A DNA stretch of 64,000 nt from Chromera velia (lineage: Eukaryota; Sar; Chromeraceae): positions 28,281 to 92,280 of the forward strand of contig JAHBMJ010004927.1 of assembly GCA_018398765.1 (NCBI GenBank), in the 5' to 3' direction. The notes beneath the pieces were generated by a model that made no database searches, was not told the origin of the DNA, and was given only the letters and a program-made list of their open reading frames with translations. Positions 52,546-63,414 of the stretch are shown piece after piece. Numbering within the stretch: position 1 is the first letter of the stretch; the number at the start of each line of letters is the position of its first letter. The translations under genes and the position numbers were made by a program.

Positions 52546-53088
52546 CTACACTTCAAGCTGCACCGGCTCTAGGGCAAAGTCAACCATTTCCATTCGGCAC
52601 AGATACACCTCTCTGACTCCTCTCTGAATTTTTCTTTTCATCTCTCTACCTAAGATCACATGGACTGGCTGATGAGCATCTGACCTGATGGTGACTGATT
52701 TTCCACCAGGTCCCAAAATCGTGACCTCTCCCGCACTCCAGCGTACGTGAGGGTCAATGACATGCCTCATCAGCCACTTCATGCCCAGGTAGATGTCGTA
52801 GTCGGAGTCCAGATTAGCCAAAGTAAACTTCAGCTTCTTATGGTACCCCTGGATGGAGAAGCGAAGGGGACAGGTATACTCAGCCATCTTTGTGATGGCA
52901 ACCTTAAAGTTTCCGTCTTTACCCACAACAGCCCCTTTGTATCTCCTGATTAGGCCCTGCAACTTCCGGATAGGCAGGCGCTTGTCATGCCTAAAGGCAG
53001 AGGACATGTACGTCTCTCCTGCTGCAGAGTCCAGAAGAATCCTCACAGGAACCCCTTCAACTGTGCCCTGGAAACGAATCATCTTCAC
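52546..53088 (-). pseudogene. Retropepsin (aspartic protease) region
   Basis: The 180-codon frame has the active-site motif LLDSAAGETYMS, where relatives have L-x-D-(S/T)-G-A; Ala replaces Gly at the key position. The second half contains IYLGMKWLMRH, matching the usual I-(I/L)-G-M-x-W-L. This enzyme would cut the polyprotein. The Gly-to-Ala change and the breaks on both sides argue against activity. Confidence 0.7.
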
Positions 53089-53248
53089 TTCACCACCTGC
53101 TGCCCCAGCAATACCGATGCTGTTGGTATGGTCATACGCATAAAGGTCAGTTGGGTGCTCTCCCTCAACGTACTGTTGATCGGGATCATCGGGAAACGAG
53201 ATGTCGTCTCTATGTTTTTCACCCTAACCTTCCTCCTACCTCTCACCC

Positions 53249-54427
53249 TCAATGTGAGCGGCATGCATGGTGGCTATTCCAGCGTCTCTGAGGATTTGAC
53301 CCCTGTAGACGACCTTGCACCTGGGGAGGTGGGCGTGGTAGTCCCGTTCGTCCTTGCGGCAACCATACCCATCGCCCTCCCCCATTCTGTTTTTGACCCC
53401 ATGGCCTCTGTCCTCCTCCATACCCCTGCTGCAGTCTGGGTGTGTTTCCACCAAAACCCCGATTCTGGCTCCCATAATCTGCAGGCTGACCTGACTGACC
53501 CTTTCTCTTCCTTAGACAACGACTGGAACGATGTTCCGTCTGGCCATAACAAAAATACCGTCCTTCTCGCAGACACTGTTCTCGAGAGAGTTGGTACAGT
53601 GCATCAAGCTGCATAGGAACCGGACCGTCCTGGGAAGAGCCACTGTGATGCTTTCCATTTCCTCTCCCATTTCCAGACTGCTTCCGGTGGGCACCCCGAC
53701 TCTTTCCTTCCGTCTTTTCAGCTGCAATGCACGCGGCCTCAATTGCCTCTTCGAGCGTCAGACTCTCCGGTCCTTTCTTGGTGACCTCGAAGCGAATGTC
53801 TTTCGGGATAGACTCCTTGAAAATATAGATTAGCTTGTCAAGAGTCGTGTGTTTGAGCACCTTTGCAATATCCAAGAAGTCATCTCCGTACGTTTCCATT
53901 CTTTCCTCCTTCGAGTACCGCAGCTCCTTCAACTTGTCCCTCAGATGATCCTGTCCAAGGGGATTAATAAACTTTTTTGCGAGTGCAGCAGCGAATTCCT
54001 CGAAGGAGTGGAAGGTTCCATTGCTTCTCTGCTTCCTGTTCACCCATTTCTTCAAAGAAGGGGACAGGTAGCTTGAAACAACAAAAACTTTCTAGTCGTT
54101 CGGGCAACATGTGCAGTCTAAGTATTCAGACATCTCCAAGGTTCAATTCTTCACTTCTCTCCGGTCTCCTAAGTACACAGAGGGGACCTTCACCTGACAA
54201 GCCCTCGGCAGCTCTGTATGAGTGCCAGGCGTGAGCCAGTTCTGGACAAAGGAAGCATCCGTTGAGGCCATGGCAGTCTGTGTCCTCACTGGCTCCGGGA
54301 TCATTTCTATAATCCTCTCCAAAGCACGCCGGACTGCAGAACGTTCCTTTGCAAACTCTACATGAAGAGCGCGCACCTCCTGGAGGGCCGTACTCGAGTC
54401 GCGAGCGTCGGTTTCATGCGGTCTCAA
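53249..54427 (-). pseudogene. Gag region
   Basis: Two frames (54427-54143 and 54055-53249) cover the Gag. The first is helical (VEFAKERSAVRRALERI). The second has the Gag core (FHSFEEFAAALAKKFINP, ETYGDDFLDI) and a nucleocapsid part with a damaged zinc knuckle (YFCYGQTEHRSSRC: one Cys is displaced). A Gly/Gln-rich tail follows. Confidence 0.7.
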
Positions 54428-54499
54428 GCTCTATCCGGAGGACAACAAAGTCGCCACACTTTTTGAAAAGAGACGTGGCCACTGGAACAAACGAGGCCA

Positions 54500-54509
54500 C
54501 TCTGCTACC
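54500..54509 (-). other. Primer-binding site of the LTR retrotransposon
   Basis: GGTAGCAGAG on the minus strand, one base after the 5' LTR, matches the complement of the 3' end of initiator tRNA-Met (TGGTAGCAGAGG in many eukaryotes) except for the first base. Confidence 0.55.
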
Positions 54510-54510
54510 T

Positions 54511-54864
54511 TGTAGGACTAAAATTTAATCAGAAACTGCTAAATATCTATCAGTGGCGGCTTTCTAGAGCCATAAAAAGAATAGGTATTTTTCGGATACA
54601 GGGACTTCTGAGAGTACACATATGTAGCTAGACTCTGTTAGTTAGTCTGCCTTGCTACTGACGCCTGCACTGCTATGGCAATGACGTCATCAATCGATCG
54701 AACGATCAGACACAGAGACGGAACCATCGTATATCGGTCACGCATATCAATTGTATTGATGCACATATGGTTTCGATACACACGGCGCCGGCAGGCCCAT
54801 GCGGACATACAACAGACACAGAGCCGCCCGCCGGTGGGCCGACAGGGCGTATGTAAGTCCCACA
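54511..54864 (-). repeat. 5' LTR
   Basis: 354 bp with TG...CA ends, aligned without gaps to the copy at 48365-48718. It is followed by the CTTTT target duplication. Confidence 0.9.
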
Positions 54865-54869
54865 CTTTT

Positions 54870-56220
54870 CATTCCGGATGCCCTCTTTGAACCAATGAGA
54901 AAAACCAATGACGAAAACCGGATTGATCAACCCATTGGAGCTAAAAGCAGGCCAAAGATAAAAAACTCGACCGTCGTCGACGCGTTTGCTGGGATAGCAT
55001 CAATCAGACTTCACAGCTTTTCAATTTTTAATGTCAGATTGAAAGAGAGAACGACTGCAAGCGATTGATTGTATTTTTTTTTTTTTAGGAACTTTATTAA
55101 AAGTGGACACACGGCAGTGGGCAGTGGAGAGACTCAAAGCATATAAAAGCATATCAAAGCCATCCCAGAGCTCTGAACGTACAGTCTGCTCAAGCAGACA
55201 GGTTCATTAGCTCTCTTTCATTACGATTTTCTTTCTCTTTAAAGCAGGCAAAAGAAGAACAAAAACAAAGACAGACAAAGAGATAAACACCACTGGTAGA
55301 CGGCCGGCCAAAGATGGTTGGAACCACATCTTAAACTAATGTTTAATGTATAGAAATGCATGTTGAAGGCAATTCTATGTATCTTTAGGGCCGGTGTTAC
55401 GGCGGTGTAGTAAGCTACGATCTAGGCTAGAATGCAAATTAATACTGTAGTTGTATGGTTAAAACTTAAACCATTGATTAGTATAAACTCAATAGTTTAT
55501 AATAAATTATGTTAATAATTACAATTAAAATAAAAATTACAGTTAGCTACACTGTATTATAGTCTGTATGTATGTCCACTTAAGGCCAAATTAAGGGCAT
55601 CGACATAGAAAACATCAATGTTAGACGCTAGGGGTAATCTTTAATTAGTAACTGTTAGTTCAGTTCTGTACTTCGTTCATATTTCTTTTGTAAAACTTAC
55701 GTATAAAATTATGGTATAATTCCATAGCAATGGACCTAACAATGGACAATATACATAAACTTTGTCATAAACTAGGTCATAAAGCATATGTTCATCAATC
55801 AATCAATCTTTGCATTATGCGTACAATATATATTGTTTAAGTTCGTAATTTTGTTACTTAAGAAATATTCAGGCCTCTAACAGAATGAATAAGAAGAATA
55901 GTAGTAGCAGGCTGGAAGTTAGGAAAGTACCTTAAGTCAATACCCCCCCAGGCCTCGATCTGACTCAACTATAGAGCCGAAGGACTGGTTCTTAAAAGCT
56001 ATGGTACTTTCCGAGGAATCTTTCGTTTTATCCTGTGCAACTTGAAACTCAGCGCGTCTGTATCCCCGAGCTTTAGCTGGAAACGCGTGGAAAGGACGGC
56101 AGCCAAGCGACCATGTAATCGAGCCAACAGTTTCTCGACTGCCGCTTGCATTGAGTACGTCAGCTTTGAATTCAACACCCCCCCTTTGAAACCATTGTAA
56201 GTGGGTGTCCTAAAATCTCC
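54870..56220. other. AT-rich intergenic stretch
   Basis: A pyrimidine/T run at about 55070, then AT-rich sequence with no credible gene. From about 55930 composition returns toward that of gene regions. Confidence 0.5.
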
Positions 56221-56430
56221 ATGACCGCCGATCGTATGCGTTCAGCTCCCCCCAGGGCCCTCCTCAATGCGTGCTCTTTTCTTCCCCCCTGTTGCGTCGC
56301 CAGGGACCGAGTGAGTGTCGTTTGCTTCCTCACCACTGGCGTTGTCGTCTGTGCCGGAGCTCACTGTGTGTGGCGGACTGACGGCACTGCAGACAACCAA
56401 GTGGACAGAGGTGAAGACATCCAGTCAGAC
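56221..56430 (+). other. Possible two short plus-strand exons
   Basis: ATG 56221 opens a frame that reaches a donor-like CGA/GTGAGT at about 56310. A second segment begins after the acceptor-like ACTGCAG at about 56393 and ends at CAGACAG/GTAGGC. No family is recognised and no further exon was found on this strand. Confidence 0.2.
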
Positions 56431-56640
56431 AGGTAGGCTTACTGTCAGATGGGGAAAAGAGAGCAAACGGGCAAGCATCTGAGGCAGGCGGACACAGGCG
56501 GAGAGGGACGGAACAGCCTCTCCAAGAGGGAAGAGAAAAAGGGAAGCGTGGAGGCGGTGATGCAGACGGGCCTGAAACAGGACCTAAGGAACTCAAGAGA
56601 TGGAGCGGTGAAACGGCCTCCAACCACAACTCAATGACCT

Positions 56641-57212
56641 GTGTTTTGTAAGGCACCACTTGTACCCCGCAGAGATGCCGCATGCCTCGTAGTAACTGGA
56701 CAGGCCTTGACGACGTACACGGAACTTGCCCCCGGCACCACGAGAGACGCAGACGTTGAACAGGGACTTCTTGGCACCCTTTCCAAATTCGACCTTAACG
56801 GAGGGAAACTTGTTCTCGGACGTGTTCTGCATTTTAAAACAAGAATGCATGGGCGTAAGCACAAAAAAGGCAATTGTGGTGAAGTGAGAGCCAACCACAA
56901 ATTTGTGCAAATCGAAACTGATCCTGGAGCAGCCTTTTTGTCACGAAGTCAACAGGACCACAAACAAGCCTACCAAGACGGAGGCATAGAAAAGGCATGT
57001 GAGAATTAAGCACGCGTTTTTGACGAGTGAAGACCGGAGTGGACAGCCGAGTCTACCCATACTTCTAGGCGCACACGCACGCGCCCACACACAGGTGAAG
57101 AGGGTGACAAACAGCAGGGTTATTCTTCTGTTCCTCTGTATGTTTTCACAAACACATTCGACAACGAACGAAAGAAAGCAAGCAAGCAAGCAAGCAAGAA
57201 AGAAAGAAAGAA

Positions 57213-57251
<39 letters not shown>

Positions 57252-57252
57252 A

Positions 57253-57311
<59 letters not shown>

Positions 57312-57560
57312 AACAAAGGGAGTGAAAAGGGACGAGTGTGTACGGGCGGGCACGCCCACAAACAGCAAACGACTGTGTACAGATACCGGAAACCCGAAGG
57401 AAGGCTTTAGTCCAGTCAACAGGGAGAAAAGGGCACGGTCCAAGATGCACGGTGAGAGACGATCTGTAATGGTGGTCAGAGTAAAGGCACTCCTGACCAG
57501 AAGAGCTGTGGCCTCCTTTTCCACCTCCTTGCTCGTTCGCGGCTGTTCGGTCACAGGAGA
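56641..57560 (-). other. Possible further exons of the coiled-coil gene
   Basis: Two minus-strand segments look coding. One, within about 57560-57400, contains EVEKEATALLVRSAFTLTTI and ends at a GTATCT donor. The other, from an AATGCAG acceptor at about 56846, contains VKVEFGKGAKKSLFNVCVSR with the codon bias of a real gene and runs to about 56650 or to a GTACGT donor at about 56720. The order and joining are not certain. A GACA/GAAA microsatellite (57170-57314) lies between them. Confidence 0.35.
57170..57314. repeat. GCAA/GAAA/GACA microsatellite
   Basis: Consecutive AAGC, GAAA, GACA and again GAAA tetranucleotide blocks. It probably lies in an intron of the minus-strand gene. Confidence 0.85.
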
Positions 57561-57614
57561 TCCCGATGTCGACAGTGACACATACAGAAATACCGAAAGA
57601 GTGCAAAAGAATCG

Positions 57615-59190
57615 TCATGCACAGCGTTCATGGAGGTTCGATGGGGTTTTCTTTGCTGGTTGTGTCAAGAAGGCATGTGAAGAAAGAGCTTCAGAACTGC
57701 CACAAATCGCTGGAAAATTGGTTCTTGCCTCTTTGAGATCTCTCTTTTCTGCCTCACCCTTGGAAATCTTGTGGATCTGCAGACTTCCAGAACCTTCACC
57801 GGTAGGCAATTTGAATGACTCGGCAAGACGGAGGCGATGCTCTTCTTGTAGGAGAGACTCCAATTTCTCGTAGAACTCTCTGGTCCAATCGGCAGGATCA
57901 CTTTCCTGCAAAGTGCAGGCAGAGAGAATGAAGAGACGTAGCAAAGTCATGAGCGGAAACAATCTTCTTGTCTGAGTGCGGACTTTCAAGAGAGTGGATC
58001 GATACAAAGAAGGATCCAAGAGGCAAAGGGCAGTTCGAGCAGTCACCTGATCAATCAATCGTGGAGCAAGATTGATACAGAAGTTGGTAGCCAAAGACAT
58101 TCATTCAAATATGGGCAGGCGAAACAAAAATGCTATCTCTGTATGCTTTGATATTTCGCCCACCTGTTCCTCCAGAAACTTCACGAAGTCATGCGAAGCC
58201 GCATCTGTCCATTCCCCTGGAGATCCCTTGAGCAGCTCCGGGAAGTAAGCATCAATCCCGTACTTGCACCCTTCCAAGTACTGTAGCGTACGAGCTTCCA
58301 AACGACGGGGGACCTCGCCCTTCTCTCGAGCAAGCTCGATGTCCCTCGCGTGGGCCTCTTCGTTTGCCTGCTGAAGCCCCTCTGAGAGCCTCTTGACATG
58401 ACCAACAAAGCGTCTAACCTGGTCCGATTTCTCCTTCAGCTCTTTCTCCCTTGCCTCGGCCTCCTCCCCAACCCTTTTCTGTGTCGCCTGAAAAGTTTGA
58501 ACCAGAGAGGTGCCCTCTGCATGCAGCGCCCGGATCACAGCGACGGCCTGGTCCTGGCAGAAGTCGAGCGGCACGGCTGGAGGGTCCACTGTACAGACCG
58601 ACTGGACGACTCGTTGGATATCTTCGTGGGAGAAGACCCTCTGCAGATCAAAAAGGACTCACGAACATTCAAAAGATCTTCACAGATATATATATGTACA
58701 TGCATACGAAACGGAAGAGGATGCGCGATCGATCCCTCTCTTCGGACATGCAGTCTCCATGGAACCTTTGCAAAGTTACACGCGCAGAATGTGCTCTGCG
58801 GGCTGAAAAGAACATGTAGACGGGGTCTGCGAAAGGAAAGGGGGAGAAGATTGATTGGAGGGCAAGCTGTTGCTTTGTATGCAGCGAGTGTCCACTGCAG
58901 AAGCGGATGCGTGTTTGGAGAAGAAACAAAAGGTAATGACGGCGTAAAAGACACACACCTGTGCTCCAGACCCTTCTTGAGTGTCGATTTCCATCGTTCA
59001 AACAAGTGTTGCTGTTGTTCGAGGGTGTTGCAGATTGGGAAACGCAAATCCGTGACGTACGATGTTCCTCCAATTTCCCTCTCAGCGTAAAACAGAATGG
59101 CCTCTGCCTGTACGACTTCGATCTTAATTAACTCTCTGCCTGTACGTATGTGTCCATCAAGAAAATCGTATGCAATTTTTGGTAAGTCAA
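57615..59190 (-). CDS. Coiled-coil protein of unknown family (partial model)
   Basis: Three minus-strand exons: 59190-58959, 58640-58164 and 57905 to about 57615. The last two join in phase (donor CAG/GTGGGC, acceptor TTTGCAG). The first has a GTGTGT donor whose phase does not match the second, so a small exon may be missing or another donor is used. The first exon has YDFLDGHIRTGRELI and LEQQQHLFERWKSTLKKG. The second opens RVFSHEDIQRVVQ and continues into a long charged helix (GEEAEAREKELKEKSDQVRR), a likely coiled coil, then YFPELLKGSPGEW. The third has WTREFYEKLESLLQEEHRL. The ends of the gene are not fixed; exons further left (56641-57560) may belong to it. No known domain was recognised. 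Confidence 0.55.
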
Positions 59191-59192
59191 CT

Positions 59193-59246
59193 ACATGTGT
59201 CGATATGTGGAATCAAACCGGTCCATGCAGAGAAAACTGGACTATA

Positions 59247-59283
<37 letters not shown>

Positions 59284-59781
59284 ATATCCGATACATAGTA
59301 TAGTGCAATTGAGACGTGGCAATTAAGGCTGCATGTAGGGTCAAAAACGAAAAAAGGTTACAAATTAAAGGACATGCATGCATGCAGTCCCATTGTCTGT
59401 CGAACGCGAAGTTTACATACATGTCGATGTATCCACAGACATATACCCAGAGTTCGTCGTATGAATACATCTTAACGATTCTGCATGCACCTGTCGGGTC
59501 CACGTGTGCTGGAAGCAGAGCATTGGATGCGTTGTGGTCTTCTGTTATTCCTTCCAAGACGTGCGCCTTCTCTCATTGTTGAGAGAAGGACAAGGCCCGA
59601 GGCCAATATACACAGAGCTCCTTTTCACGTTCGTCGTCTTTGCGCATGCAATCTGGCCCCTGGTTTGAAGTTTGTCCACCAACCCTCCACTTTGTTTTGG
59701 TGTATATGTACTAATACATATGTATCTGAATATTTCCGTGTCCCTTCTCCTCCTCTTTGCTTCTCCTCGCCTGGTCTGCAG
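59193..59781. other. Intergenic with TA microsatellite
   Basis: A (TA)n run lies at about 59244-59285, and the word TGCATGCATGCA at about 59374. No gene is supported. The last part is pyrimidine-rich and leads to the acceptor before the third LRR gene. Confidence 0.5.
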
Positions 59782-59790
59782 GTGACGAGC

Positions 59791-61095
59791 ATGCAGTCAG
59801 ATGGTCACGAAAGGGACAGTGACGGAAGGGACCCTGCGGAAAAGAAGAAAAACGAGCTGTGCGTGCTCTTCGACCATGCATGCCTGACTGCGGAGGTGAG
59901 TGTCTCTCCGTCTACTGCGCATTTGTCGTTCTGCTGCTCCCTCTCCTTTCTCTCAATGACTTGGGTTTCTGAATGTGATCTTGAAATGGTCCCACAATCG
60001 AAATTCCCGACTGCATGTATGCAGGCAGCATCAGAGCTGACGTTGGACAGGAGCGGTGATGTATAGCTTAGTATGGTTTCTCCTCGAGTTCATCAAAAAG
60101 GTGAGATTCGGAGGGTGCTGCGTGGTTTTCCTTTGCCTCCCTTGAGTCACACATGTCGAGTGGCGTTTCTTCTCCCGGTTTTAGTGAAGAAAAGATGCGG
60201 TCGTATTGGTTGGCGGCGCTGGCTAACATAATTCCACAGACATCACCTGGTCGCTGCGTTCTTTGTTTCTGCCCTTTTGCAGGGGCACTTTCATTTGCCT
60301 CTTGACAGCACGCTAGGACAGCCTTGACCTTTCGCGTGAGTAGAAGGGGGGGAATTCCTTATCTGTCGCCTTCCCGTTTCTCTGCGGCATGTAAAAACAA
60401 CTCACGTTTCATTTCCGCTGCCGGTCTTGATGGGTCTGCCTCTCTCTTTTTCTTACTCTCTCTCTCTCTCCCGCCGCATCTGCCAGTGCGCTGTTTTTCG
60501 CGACCTTTTCCCTCTATTGCGTTCCCACTGAGTTGTCTTGCCTCTCTGACAGGCAAGTTCCACGCCTCTCTGTCGGTTTTCCAGCATGCTATGTGAATTT
60601 CTTCGGCTCTCTCGCAGTCTCTTATCTGTCCTTTCTTGTAACAAGAGCCTCTGTCTGTCTGCAGGCTTGAATTTCGCTGAGTGCCGCGAAGCTAAAACTT
60701 CTGCTGGCAGCGATTCCCTGGGGGACTAGCATTCTGGAGACTCTCAAATGCGGTGAGGGCGATTTTTTGATCCTGTGTATGTCCGTCTGCCCACCAGGAA
60801 AGACAGGGAATGACGCTAGCTTTTCAGAATCGAGGATCGATCACTTCAGAGAGTTACGCAGAAGCAGTTCAGAAGAGACAGAGAAACACAAGACAACACA
60901 CAGACTATAGATGACTCCAATGTCGCATATACCCCCTGACCCTCACATTTCGGGATGCGTCCGTCTCCCTCTCTGCAGGTCCCCATGTCTGCAAGAACGC
61001 CTGCCTGCCCGTGCTCCTCGACTTCCTCCAGGGACTCAAAGCGGGAGGGACAGAAGGGACGCCATCGATTTGTCCGAAGACTCTCAACCTTGCCA
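59791..61095 (+). pseudogene. Third LRR-family gene, N-terminal exons, frame broken
   Basis: Plus-strand segments that align by eye with the other two LRR genes: 59791-59895 (MQSDGHERDSDG to LTAE, donor GTGAGT), 60025-60100 (ending FLLEFIKK, donor GTGAGA), from 60283 (GHFHLPL), 60665-60752 (KLKLLLAAIP to TLKCG, donor GTGAGG) and 60979-61095 (PHVCKNACLPVLLDFLQG to KTLNLA, donor GTCAGT). Four of the five acceptors read TGCAG, and the other is TTTTGCAG. The frame fails in two places. In the second segment the expected continuation into WFLLEFIKK needs a shift near 60060. In the fourth, CTTGA-ATTTCG lacks one base compared with the LDIS codons of the relative. The repeat-rich body of the gene is not seen; satellite DNA follows. 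A decayed or interrupted copy is likely. Confidence 0.6.
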
Positions 61096-61170
61096 GTCAG
61101 TCGTGTGGCATTTTGCCTCTTGCTCCGCGACTTCTTTGACGTGCATTTCAAAACATTTCAGAGAGCCCAT

Positions 61171-61290
61171 GGAACGAAGGAAGGAAGGAAAGAAGGGAGG
61201 AAAGAAGGAAGGAAGGAAGGAAGGAAGGAAGAAAGGATGGAGGGAAAGAAGGCAGGAAGGAAGGAAGGAAGGAAAAAAGGAAGGGAGACA
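61171..61290. repeat. GGAA microsatellite
   Basis: (GGAA)n with GAAA and GGGA variants, directly after the last LRR-like exon. Confidence 0.85.
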
Positions 61291-61529
61291 CGGAGTCGAC
61301 GTGCATCATGGTGCCTCTCTCGTGTATAAGAATTGATTCACGTGTTGTCCACAAAAGTGTACTGCCCCCCGGAGCAACCAACATGAGGGAGAACTGGCGT
61401 TAGGTCACGTGTGACGCATTAGCTGACTCAGCTGCGTTCTTCTCACTTCCGTGGACGGTGCGATCTTGATGAGTCGTCTGCTGTGACTTTTCACCACCTC
61501 CCTTCCTCTCTGGAGTCTCTGGACACTAG

Positions 61530-63414
61530 CTGTCAGTCAGTCAGTCAGCCAGTCGACTAGTCAGTCAGTCAGCCAGTCGACTAGTCAGTCAGTCAGTCAG
61601 TCAGTCAGTCAGTCAGTCAGTCAGTCAGTCAGTCAGTCGTCAGTCGACTAGTCAGTCAGTCAGTCAGTCAGTCAGTCAGTCAGTCAGTTAGTCAGTCAGT
61701 CAGTCAGTCAGTCAGTCAGTCAGTCAGTCAGTCGACTAGTCAGTCAGTCGGTCAGTCGACTAGTCAGTCAGTCGGCAAGTCAGTCAGACAGTCAGTCAGT
61801 CAGACAGTCAGTCAGTCAGTGAGTCAGTCAGTCAGTCAAACAGTCAGACAGTCAGTCGACTAGTCAGTCAGTCAGTCAGTTAGTCAGTCAGTCAGTCAGT
61901 CAGTCAGTCAGTCAGTCAGTCAGTCGACTAGTCAGTCAGTCGGTCAGTCGACTAGTCAGTCAGTCGGCAAGTCAGTCAGACAGTCAGTCAGTCAGTCAGT
62001 CAGTCAGTCGACTAGTCAGTCAGTCAGTCAGTCAGTCAGACAGTCAGTCGACTAGTCAGTCAGTCAGTCAGTCAGTCAGTCAGTCAGTCAGTCAGTCAGT
62101 CACACAGTCAGTCAGTCAGTCAGACAGTCAGTCAGACAGTCAGTCAGTCAGACACTCAGACAGTCAGTCAGACAGTCAGTCAGTCAGTCAGTCAGTTAGT
62201 CAGTCAGTCAGTCAGTCAGTCAGTGAGTCAGTCAGTCAGTCAGTCAGTCAGACAGTCAGTCAGTCAGTCAGACAGTCAGTGAGTCAGTCAGTCAGTGAGT
62301 CAGTCAGTCAGGCCGTCAGTGAGTGAGTGAGTGAGTGAGTGAGTGAGTCAGTCAGTCAGACAGTCAGTCAGTCAGTCAGTCAGTCAGACAGTCAGTCAGT
62401 CAGTCAGTCAGTCAGACAGACAGTCAGTCAGTCAGACAGTCAGTCAGTCAGTCAGTCAGTCAGACAGACAGTCAGTCAGTCAGTCAGTCAGTCGACTAGT
62501 CAGTCAGTCAGTCAGTCGACTAGTCAGTCAGTCAGCAAGTCAGTCAGACAGTCAGTGAGTCAGACAGTCAGTCAGTCAGTCAGTCAGTCAGTGAGTCAGT
62601 CAGAGAGTCAGTCGACTAGTCAGTCAGTCAGTCAGTCAGACAGACAGACAGACAGACAGTCAGTCAGTGAGTCAGTTAGTCAGTCAGTCAGTCAGTCAGT
62701 CAGACAGTCAGTCAGACAGTCAGTCAGTCGACTAGTCAGTCAGTCAGTCAGTCAGTCAGACAGACAGACAGTCAGTCAGTCAGTCAGTCAGTCAGTCAGA
62801 CAGTCAGTCAGACAGTCAGACAGACAGTCACACAGTCAGTCAGTCAGACAGTCAGTCAGTCAGTCAGTCAGTCAGTCAGTTAGTCATCAGTCAGTCAGTC
62901 AGTCAGTCAGACAGTCAGTCAGTCAGTGAGTGAGTCAGTCAGTCAGTCAGTCAAACAGTCAGTCAGTCAGTCAGTCAGTCAGACAGTCAGTGAGTCAGTC
63001 AGTCAGGCCGTCAGTGAGTGAGTGAGTGAGTCAGTCAGACAGTCAGTCAGACAGTCAGTGAGACAGTCAGTCAGTCAGTCAGTCAGTCAGTCAGACAGTC
63101 AGTCAGACAGTCAGACAGTCAGTCAGACAGTCAGTCAGTCAGTCAGACAGTCAGTCAGTCAGTCAGTCAGTCAGTTAGTCATCAGTCAGTCAAGTCAGTC
63201 AGTCAGACAGTCAGTCAGTTAGTCAGTCAGTGAGTGAGTGAGTCAGTCAGTCAGTCAGACAGTCAGTCAGTCAGTCAGTCAGTCAGTCAGACAGTCAGTG
63301 AGTCAGTCAGTCACACAGTCAGTCAGTCAGTCAGGTCGCCAGTGAGTGAGTGAGTGAGTGAGTGAGTCAGTCAGACAGTCAGTCAGTCAGTCAGTCAGTC
63401 AGTCAGTCAGTCAT
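61530..63414. repeat. TCAG satellite array, about 1.9 kb
   Basis: Nearly pure (TCAG)n. It is broken at intervals by GTCGACTAGTC blocks in the first half, and throughout by CAGACAG and GAGTGAGTGAG variants. Higher-order repeats are visible: segments containing two GTCGACTAGTC blocks plus a GGCAAG variant recur at about 61730-61800 and 61920-61990. Ser/Gln/Val-rich frames of up to 196 codons are by-products of the array. Confidence 0.92.

Larger units (their letters stand above)
48365..54864 (-). mobile_element. Ty3/gypsy-type LTR retrotransposon, structurally complete, coding region decayed
   Basis: The element is 6.5 kb, flanked by 354-bp LTRs and by the direct 5-bp repeat CTTTT (48360-48364 and 54865-54869). 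It reads on the minus strand. The gene order is Gag, protease, reverse transcriptase, RNase H/linker, integrase, which defines the Ty3/gypsy arrangement. A primer-binding site follows the 5' LTR and a purine tract precedes the 3' LTR. Stops and frame changes split the polyprotein, so the copy cannot encode its own proteins. Confidence 0.92.

Noticed and set aside
56641-57009. Plus-strand frame of 122 codons
   Set aside because: It starts without ATG and lies opposite a minus-strand segment with stronger codon bias and splice signals; probably antisense.
58101-58103. In-frame TGA directly followed by ATG between two minus-strand frames, as a sign of stop read-through
   Set aside because: A good donor (CAG/GTGGGC) upstream and a good acceptor (TTTGCAG) downstream remove this segment as an intron with matching phase.
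62339-63222. Ser/Gln/Val-rich frames up to 196 codons
   Set aside because: They are translations of the TCAG satellite. A period of four bases keeps several frames open.
61530-63414. CRISPR-like array
   Set aside because: Repeats are contiguous tetranucleotides without unique spacers, and the DNA is eukaryotic.
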